This document shows positions 12,471-19,533 of a stretch of 64,000 nt of DNA, piece by piece. A program made the translations under genes and the position numbers. The stretch is from Drosophila pseudoobscura. Its lineage: Eukaryota; Arthropoda; Insecta; Diptera; Drosophilidae. Every line of letters starts with the position of its first letter. Position 1 is the first letter of the stretch. The stretch lies in contig NC_046680.1 in assembly GCF_009870125.1 (NCBI RefSeq), forward strand, positions 15,891,501 to 15,955,500, written 5' to 3'. The notes under the pieces are model-generated. The model made no database searches, had not been told where the DNA came from, and saw only the letters and a list, made by a program, of their open reading frames with translations.

Positions 12471-12713
12471 GTAAGAAAGTCCATCTCAACGCACCCCCAA
12501 AAGCTTTCCTAGCCCCAAAAGCTCTCCTCTCCCGATAAGATAGTCATAATCACCGGCATTCAGGGGGGTAATGTTCTATATCAGCTCAAAGAAGTTGTTT
12601 ATGATATGAGCCAACCACTTGTTGGGCATTCTACGCCGTATTTAGCCATTCAGTCGGCCTCAACTCAGAATCCAATCGGTTCAGTTTAGCTCGCTGCTTG
12701 CTGGCCTTACAAA

Positions 12714-12920
12714 ATGCAACTAACGGACGTGTTTTACATCTGTCTCTTGTTCCTCCTGTTGTCCTTTGTGAGTTCAGCCCCCATCCTGCCGCTTCCTCTG
12801 TTCTTCCCCGATCTGTTCCTAACCAACAAATCTGTTTGCTCCGACAGCTGTGCTACAAGAGCAAGGCGAACCAGAATTCGATGCTGGGGAACAGCGATGC
12901 TCAAAGCTCGGTGGCAGAAG
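12714..12920 (+). CDS. transmembrane head unit 5 (alternative 5' exons)
   Basis: Exon a, 12714-12767, codes MQLTDVFYICLLFLLLSF, the shortest head (18 residues), with donor GTGAGT. Exon b, 12848-12920, starts after GCTCCGACAG and adds 24 polar residues beginning LCYKSKANQNS, ending with one G before GTGCGT. Predicted protein 191 aa. It has fewer basic residues after the membrane than its neighbours, so topology is less certain. TCAGTT lies about 33 bases before the ATG. Confidence 0.6.
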
Positions 12921-13206
12921 GTGCGTACCAATCCGAGTGTGTGAGGAAATCGAGGGGCATATCAGTGATAAAGTCCATGGCTGATAGGCCGAGTCGAGTG
13001 CAAAAAATATCTATTCACATACCATTAATAACGGGCTTGTCCATGCCGTGATAAGGCTTGTTTTACTTTAGGCTTTGACTTTTTTTGTCTGATTAGGCAG
13101 TTACTGTTTACACTTCCGCCTCTTCGGCAAGTTCTCTGGCGCGACTCGAACTTGAACTCGGTGAATACTCATATCTGTCCAGTCTAGTCTCCAATGATCA
13201 GCTATA

Positions 13207-13514
13207 ATGGTAGTTTACGTTAGCGTATTCCTGGGATGGTTCCTCATTGTCGTCATTGTGGCCGTGCTCGTGCGCGTAAGTTGCTTGGAATTATCCAACA
13301 TCGATATCGAGACCCCACCACTGATCTTCATCGTTGCAGGTGTGTTGTCTTTGCGCCCGCAACAAGGGTCGCTCCACTCAGCAGCAGGGTAGGACACGTT
13401 ACCGTGGGCCTGGTCCTGGTCCCGGTCTGGGTACGGGTGTGGGTGCGGGTGCAGGTCCAACACGTGTGCTGCAGAGCTATCGAATCGATCCGCCAGGAGC
13501 CAATGCGGACACAG
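13207..13514 (+). CDS. transmembrane head unit 6 (alternative 5' exons)
   Basis: Exon a, 13207-13275, codes 23 residues starting MVVYVSVFLGWFLIVV, ending in Arg at a GTAAGT donor. Exon b, 13340-13514, is the longest stub, 58 residues. It opens with VCCLCARNKGRS (three membrane-proximal Cys), then a Gly/Pro repeat region, then QSYRIDPPGANAD, ending with a single G before GTGAGG. Predicted protein 230 aa. The Gly/Pro part is encoded by degenerate GGTCCT-like repeats and is the most repeat-like coding in the array. Confidence 0.65.
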
Positions 13515-13764
13515 GTGAGGAGGACTAAGCCCGGTCGATTCATCATTCACATCGACAATCGGTTGAGTCAGCTGAGTCCCAGATACGGTTATCTCTCTTC
13601 GCTTATCTTTTCGAACGACTGTTGGGCTCGAGGGGCCACAGCAGAAGCTCATTCCATTCAAACACACTTTGTCCAGATGGTAGGCGAGAGAGCTCAGTCT
13701 TCACTTGGCCCTGAGCGCCTTCGATCCGATAATGTAGCCAATTATCCAGTGCTCTTTGTGTAAA

Positions 13765-14000
13765 ATGTCCGACCAACTCCATTGGTTCGAGCTCGGGGTT
13801 TTGCTTGTCATCTTCATTCTGATTGTCTACCTCTCGGTGAGGGTAAGTTTGAGCCCCGCAGTAGCATGTGAGAATCCCAATCCCAATCCCGTTCTAGCAA
13901 TATGTGGCCCGGAAATGCAGCAATCCGAGGCCCGTCCCAGTCAGTACTCCCATGACCAGGTACAGTGCATCATACCCATCGTCGTCGCTCAATTGTACAG
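13765..14000 (+). CDS. transmembrane head unit 7 (alternative 5' exons)
   Basis: Exon a, 13765-13842, codes 26 residues beginning MSDQLHWFELGVLL and ending LSVR at a GTAAGT donor. Exon b, 13898-14000, after a TTCTAG acceptor, adds 34 residues beginning QYVARKCSNPRPVP, rich in Ser/Pro/Tyr, with one G left before GTGAGC. Predicted protein 209 aa. A longer in-frame start, MCKMSDQ, begins only at a non-ATG codon, so the ATG at 13765 is preferred. Confidence 0.65.
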
Positions 14001-14661
14001 GTGAGCATAGAGGTATTCTTGGAAGTCTTGGCATTGAATTATAGTTCCCATATGGGGAAGGGGCAGGGGCAGGGGCAGGGCAAGGTACAAGTGATTTTCC
14101 GGTATGTCCGAAAATATATTCCTTTGTCTGGCTTTAGTTTAGTGCTTTGCTCCACATGATACAGACGATGTTACAACGCTGGCTCTGAATTAATTAGCGA
14201 TTGTTTTAAATGCTTCCGCACTCTGGCATTACTCTACCTTCAGCCACCATTATCCAGGGCATATCTCCCAGATATATTGTGGTTACTATTTTCCACGTGT
14301 GTGTGTGTGTGTACTCGTATAAATTACGCATTTCGTCACACGAAATGGCAATAGAATGGCAGAGGCAGCAGCAGCAGACAAGGCAGAACAGACAATCAGA
14401 CGACTATCTTATCAGACGCGATACGGCACAGAATGCTTATCAGGCGGCCCTTGACGCACCTGCCATCCCTGCTGCCAGCGCTCCCCGCCAGTCGCTGATA
14501 AGTCTTGGCCAGAGGCGCCTCGAGTGCGCCCAGAATGGAGGATTACCAGTTGCACGAAGGCCGCTCTATGGAGCGAATATCACTCACAGAGGCGCACACG
14601 ACTACCTACCCTACGTGGTTTCCCGATTCAGATCCCTCCGCGCTCGATTATCGGTGGAAAA

Positions 14662-14824
14662 ATGCCGGCCCTTGCACCCTACCTAGTGTTCTTCTTCCTC
14701 GCCTTCATCTCCTGTGCCGTGACCTTCTGTTGCCTACGCTTCTGCATGTGGGCCTGCTACGAGGCCTGGAGGACCGGACCGGATAGGCGTAGAGCCCGTG
14801 TTCGACCCCAAAGGCAACGACGCG
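14662..14824 (+). CDS. transmembrane head unit 8 (single-exon head)
   Basis: Unlike units 1-7, head and stub are fused in one exon of 163 bases coding 54 residues. It begins MPALAPYLVFFFLAFIS, has a membrane segment ending in a Cys/Trp/Phe cluster, then an Arg-rich stretch RRRARVRPQRQRR. It ends with one G before GTAGGT, the same phase as every other unit. Predicted protein 203 aa. The lost internal intron argues that heads are gained or reshaped independently. Three GATAAG/CTTATC sites lie 160-255 bases upstream. Confidence 0.65.
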
Positions 14825-15063
14825 GTAGGTTGACTGAATCTGAATCTGAGTCCCATCCCTCCTAGATCACGGTGAAAAGAGGTCAAGGGGGAAGGAAATG
14901 GAGATGCGGTCGAGTGCGATAGTGTTGAGTCAATTGACTTGGCCAATCAACACTTCAATACCCGCTTCCTTGGCCCCGATAAGATTAGTTCAACGCTCGC
15001 CCAGAAGAGTGCTCAGTATTGGCTGGTTATTCAAGTGCGTCGATTGTGTCTTTAGACCGTGAA

Positions 15064-15318
15064 ATGGATCTGTTCATCGTCTATGTGGGAGCTTTCTTCA
15101 TACTCTTCCTTGTGATGCCTATAGTATACTTCTTGATGCAGGTACAAGCCTCTTCCGGATCGGGAGCTATACATGATTTCGTCCTCTTATATTCTCGTCT
15201 GATATTCCCCCCAAGTTTGTGCTCTGGTTCATTCTAAACAAATGCTGTGGGTCCAATCCGCCCCAGCGTTCTCAGGACCAACGTCGCCGTCGCCCACGGC
15301 GTCGCGTTGTCATTATTG
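15064..15318 (+). CDS. transmembrane head unit 9 (alternative 5' exons)
   Basis: Exon a, 15064-15141, codes 26 residues starting MDLFIVYVGAFFILF, ending LMQ at GTACAA. Exon b, 15216-15318, after TATTCCCCCCAAG, adds 34 residues. It starts FVLWFILNKCCG, which extends the hydrophobic segment, then a strongly basic DQRRRRPRRR, ending with one G before GTACGT. Predicted protein 209 aa. TCAGTA about 50 bases before the ATG is initiator-like, and GATAAG at 14978 lies 86 bases upstream. Confidence 0.65.
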
Positions 15319-15506
15319 GTACGTACATATTTGCAAACGGAGACTCGTACGTATGAGTGCGTCCCGATTGCTCCCCCATAAATCAATAAAACCCTGAAGT
15401 GTTACTTGATAAGCCGCCCAGTTGCGATTAGTTCTCTTGTTGTTGAATCGCCTTGCAGACATCGCGAATCAGGATGGAGTTAGTCTCTCGGCGAGTTTGT
15501 TTCAAA

Positions 15507-15756
15507 ATGGATGCGGGTCCTGTGATAGCGTTTTTCCTACTCTTAACCATCGGTTTTGTGGCCTATGCCGTGCTGCAGGTGACACTACACTCCTCCTCCT
15601 CCCGATTTCAATCGCTTTCATGCCCTTAATAACTGATCCATTATTTTGACTTTAAGTGCTTCGTCATATGTATCGCAAAGAGATGTTTTCTTGCTCGGGG
15701 CAACACTTCCAACGTTTCGAACCGAATCGATCAGATGGCTATGTCCTCTACGCCGC
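15507..15756 (+). CDS. transmembrane head unit 10 (alternative 5' exons)
   Basis: Exon a, 15507-15578, codes 24 residues beginning MDAGPVIAFFLLLTIG and ending at GTGACA. An in-frame ATG at 15474 would add 11 residues (MELVSRRVCFK), so the start is uncertain. Exon b, 15657-15756, adds 33 residues starting CFVICIAKRCFLARG, with several Cys. It ends with a single C, so the junction codon is CAT (His) instead of GAT (Asp) as in the other units. Predicted protein 206 aa. Confidence 0.6.
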
Positions 15757-16034
15757 GTAAGTTGCTTCAGGAGTGGCTCTATACAGACATTTTATATGTA
15801 ATTTATGACCCAGGCGGGGTTATATATGGTCGGAGTTTTATCGTATACGTGCGGGGTGCACAAAACATGGCGCACAATCTAATCGGGTGATTATCAATGG
15901 CCGTGCCAAACGAGAACCTAGAAACCCTATGGGCGTTGAAGTAGAAACCATTGCTTGTTGGGGATGTAGTCCGGCTTTGGTCAGTAGGCAACGACTTCGC
16001 AGCGGCAACTGCTCGAACTGCTCCCAATACGAGC

Positions 16035-16251
16035 ATGTACGCTCCCGTAATGGATTGGGGCGATTCAGACTTTGGAATCCATGTGGTCATCTACATAGCT
16101 CTTGTTGTCTTCTTCTTTTGCCTCCTACCGATCGCCTGCTACTATGTGCGCATCAAGAGTCGAACGCTGGCCAAGATCTGCCCACCACGACGACGACGGC
16201 AGCAACAGCAGCAGCAACGACAGAGGCATCTAAGATATGACATTGGAAATG
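16035..16251 (+). CDS. transmembrane head unit 11 (single-exon head)
   Basis: One exon of 217 bases codes 72 residues: MYAPVMDWGDSDFG, an acidic outside segment longer than in the other heads, then a membrane span rich in Val/Phe/Leu, then YYVRIKSRTLAKICPPRRRR and a Gln-rich run. It ends with one G before GTAACG. Acidic before and basic after the span is a strong positive-inside signature. Predicted protein 221 aa. Confidence 0.65.
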
Positions 16252-16369
16252 GTAACGTGTGCCAAATGTGGGCTGTGTGGGGGTTTATCTAATCGCTACT
16301 CGGTGGTTGGCTTGAAGCGGTGGTGTGGGGCGATTATTTTGGCAATAGAACTTCAGCCGCAGCCGCAGA

Positions 16370-16620
16370 ATGACTTTGACAGCTAATTTGATTGTGGCGT
16401 TTGGTTTTGTGTTCGCCATATTTGCAATAAGCCAACTGATATACGTAATTATCCATTGAGCTTGAGGATCGCTCGCTCGCTCGCTCGGTCGCTCGGTCGG
16501 AGGGAGCGACAAGTAACAATGGGCCCATAATTGATTTATTTTATTTCGATTTGATTTGATAGTTGGCAAAGCGCATGCACGACTCCGTGGCACAGAACCG
16601 ACAACGACTGCGCCAGCTTG
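16370..16620 (+). CDS. transmembrane head unit 12 (alternative 5' exons)
   Basis: Exon a, 16370-16444, codes MTLTANLIVAFGFVFAIF and seven more residues, ending at GTAATT in phase 0. Exon b, 16563-16620, after TTTGATTTGATAG, adds 19 residues (LAKRMHDSVAQNRQRLRQL) and ends with one G before GTACCC. It is the head nearest the shared exon, only 70 bases from it. Predicted protein 193 aa. Both exons are short and were found only by matching membrane composition, splice sites and phase. Confidence 0.55.
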
Positions 16621-16690
16621 GTACCCGCTCGCTAATCGTGTGGATAGATATAGACTGTGTTGCTAATTGGTATTGCCTCATTTCTTCCAG

Positions 16691-17139
16691 ATCGCCAGGG
16701 GGGTGCGCTGAACACTTCGGAGGATCGGCCGCACAACCGGTATGGCGATATATTCTTCATCGAGCCAAGCAGCGAGGAGTCGGCCCGCATTCGCAGCCAG
16801 CTGGAGAAGGACGACAAGGAGCTGCCCAGCTATGACGAGGTGATGCGCATGTGTAATCTGACAATGCCAACGGCAGCCGCCGCGGCACCTCACTCGCCCT
16901 TGGCTGTTCCCAGCCCCATTGGGATAGCGGCTTTGCCAGCTCCGCCATATTCGGAGTCAGATCCGTATGCCGGGGCTGCGGAGGCGGGGGCGGGGGCGGG
17001 GTCGGCGATATCACCCACAGTCATCACGATGGAGCCGGAACCGTCGACATCGCGTGCCGCACAGACCCCAACAACCACCAATGTTGGCCGCAGTGCCCCT
17101 CTGACCCTGCCGAACACGGCATCCAATACGGAAGTTTGA
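16691..17139 (+). CDS. shared cytoplasmic tail exon of the head array
   Basis: The exon opens after TTTCTTCCAG with AT, needing one base from upstream, and each of the twelve head units supplies exactly one. It codes a 149-residue tail counting the junction codon. Tail residues 45-51 are LPSYDEV: LPSY is the form of WW-domain ligand known in Commissureless, which recruits Nedd4, and YDEV fits the YxxPhi sorting pattern. An APPY motif follows further on. The remainder is Ala/Pro/Ser/Thr-rich and probably disordered, ending SNTEV. No catalytic domain. Role inferred: membrane-anchored adaptor or sorting tail. Confidence 0.7.
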
Positions 17140-17323
17140 TTGGGTGATTGGGTACTGCTGCATTTCCCGAGCCACTCTGGGCCGCACAGATGTCAATTTG
17201 TGTGTGCTTTTCATTTCAGAAATGAACATGTGTGATTTTATTAGGTGCATTCTAAGTACATATTTAAGCGCTAGAGTTTAAGTTTGGCTTATTGTAAATA
17301 TGTATTAATACAATCTAGGCTGA

Positions 17324-17329
17324 AATAAA
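17324..17329 (+). terminator. poly(A) signal of the head-array gene
   Basis: AATAAA 185 bases after the shared stop codon, at the expected distance for a short 3' untranslated region. It would serve all twelve isoforms. Confidence 0.6.
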
Positions 17330-17535
17330 TATTTTAAGAGATAAACATATTAAGCACTTTGAGTCATGTCGTATAACAACGTACTTAGTCACCTTTCTAA
17401 TCTGAAAGACGTCATTATATCTAGTCTACTGTCTTACGGGGCTCAGTTCAAGAGCTGCGACATGTGACACTATTTGTGACAATTTAGAATGACCTAAACG
17501 GAATTTTAATGACGCTGTTCTGTCACTAGTTCAAC

Positions 17536-17842
17536 TGGAAAGCCAAACTTACTATTATATTTTCTCTGTCTGGCAGACTTGATTGGTCTTGAAGTGCAGT
17601 GTCATACGACCATAAACGTATCAGCACTCTTCGCAATGTGACCATGTTCTATAAAAAAAAAACAGCCGATTTTGTTTTCAAGGTATAGTAAGCAAAAGGG
17701 GTGGACTTTACCTTGCATGCGTTGCATTTTCTTGGCCGTCTTGCCTGTTTTCCATACCCTCTTTTTCCTCCCATTATGTAGCAAATGTGTAGTTACCGCG
17801 TAGTTCTGCTCTTCCGGTCGTGTGAATTGTAAATACTGTTAA
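17536..17842 (-). other. possible small spliced minus-strand transcript
   Basis: On the minus strand an acceptor TTTTTAACAG and a donor GTAAAG bracket about 17713-17838, and a TTTTTTTTTTATAG acceptor and GTAAGT donor bracket about 17551-17654. One frame stays open across both, ending in KSADTFMVV and a stop; another frame reads MGGKRGYGKQ onward. I found no start exon that fits the first frame and recognise neither product. It could be a small gene divergent from Ccs or a chance arrangement. Confidence 0.2.
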
Positions 17843-18055
17843 AAACTACAACAACACCGATAATATTGACGAAATTGATATAAAACTATAATACGTACTA
17901 CAATCTACTATTCATTGACTTGGCATTTTCCTCCTTCACATAGGTGGCCGGCCAAATAATCCCACGCTGCTTAAGGGTAGCATGCTAACTTAAACTCTAA
18001 AAAAAAGAGAACTTTGTTTATCATTATTAGTCGGCACTTTGTGCATGTCATCAGA

Positions 18056-18944
18056 ATGGGTTCTGTTAAGGTAAATATTGATGGAGATGACAGGCGCTCA
18101 TTTTAAAGTGTAGATTGAATTTGCAGTTCAGATGAAAAAGGGGGACGAGGCTTATGCGAACACACTGCGAAAGGCTCTGGATGGTTTGGGTGAAGTGGAT
18201 GTAGACATTCAAGAGGGGCGCGTGATTGTTCAGACTGAGAGTCCATGGTCAGAAGTGCACGAGAAGATTGAGGCCACCGGACGCAAGGCGGTGCTTTCGG
18301 GCTTTGGCGGTCAGTCGGCAGTTGCCCTGATCAACACAACCGGCAGTGTGGTGGACCGAACGCCTGTCCAGGGTGTTGTGCGATTCACGGCCATCAGTGC
18401 AAAGGCGCCCGGTGTTTTGGTAGATGTCGTAGTGGACGGCTTGGAGCCGGGATTGCACGGCTTCCACATTCATGAAAGTGGCGACGTTTCCTCAGGGTGC
18501 GCTTCTGTTGGCGACCACTACAATCCGCGTCGATCGCGTCACGGCAGCCCAGAAGCATCGGCCACAGAACGTCATGCCGGTGACTTGGGGAATATACGCG
18601 CAGATGAGAGTGGACGGGCCAAAACCCGATTCGTAGATGCTGAGCTCGAGGTGGCCGAGATAATCGGAAGAGCCGTTGTTATAACAGCCAGTGCCGATGA
18701 TCTGGGGCAAGGTGCAAACGACCAAAGTCTGATTGATGGCAACTCGGGCGAAAGGTATGTAAATGACGACGTACTTTGTATTGATTGAAAGTGCATATTT
18801 CTTTACAGAATCGCCTGCGGGATAATTGCTCGTTCGGCGGGAATAATGGAGAACTTTAAGAGAATCTGTGCCTGTGACGGCGTTACGCTTTGGGATGAAC
18901 GCAACAAACCACTGGCTGGGAAGGATCGCTCCCAAAAGCTTTAA
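18056..18944 (+). CDS. Ccs: copper chaperone for superoxide dismutase
   Basis: Exons 18056-18070, 18114-18754 and 18809-18944 give 263 aa, the family's usual size in flies. The first exon is just MGSVK; the second begins IEFAVQM, continuous with known CCS N-termini. Domain 1 (about 1-75) has the Atx1-like fold pattern, but the copper-binding MxCxxC is replaced by MKKGDE. Domain 2 (about 80-225) is SOD1-like, with [10 protein letters not shown] and GNIRAD. Domain 3 keeps the CxC motif as CAC in [14 protein letters not shown] loads copper into SOD1 and forms its disulfide in cytosol and mitochondrial intermembrane space. In flies that task would rest on domain 3. Introns of 43 and 54 bases. Confidence 0.95.
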
Positions 18945-18971
18945 ATGTTTAATTTCACAACTGACCTTGTA

Positions 18972-18977
18972 AATAAA
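18972..18977 (+). terminator. poly(A) signal of Ccs
   Basis: AATAAA begins 28 bases after the Ccs stop codon, so the 3' untranslated region is very short. Confidence 0.65.
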
Positions 18978-19533
18978 TTGAATGTTCCAATATGGACTAT
19001 ATGTTTTACCGTAATACACGATTAAATCTTTAAATAGTTTAAACAAGTACCATATCATGTCTAATACGTTGTTACGCTGGTCTTTGATTTTTAATGCTTT
19101 TAAAGATTTATTTAAAATATTTATCGCTTTTGCTTTTGCATTTTAGTTAAAATTATTATTAATTTATTATCTGTTTTGCTCTGCCAATAACTACGAGGTT
19201 GGGTTGTGTGTCTAAGAGTGTGTTGGTTGGTAAACTATTATTAGTTATTCTCTTGTGTTGGCGGCTGGAAAAAAACATACAGACACGTTTGTTGTACAAG
19301 ATAATATTCGTAGTAATAATAATGATAATAACCGTTATGCCTAATGCATTTGACATTAATAATAGATTCATGTATATGTAAAATTAATTTGATTCCTCCG
19401 TTTAAACTACAGCGCATGCCCCAATCCCTGCACCTTATCCAGAGGAAGCAGAGAGTGGGACATGCAGAAGATTGGTTTTTTTGTTTTATGTAAATTATCC
19501 GTACAAAATATGTAAAGTGTATATGTTTGCTGC

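Noticed and set aside
14210-14686. 158-codon plus-strand frame upstream of unit 8
   Set aside because: Passes through GT and CAG repeats and lacks a membrane segment or a donor in the array's phase.
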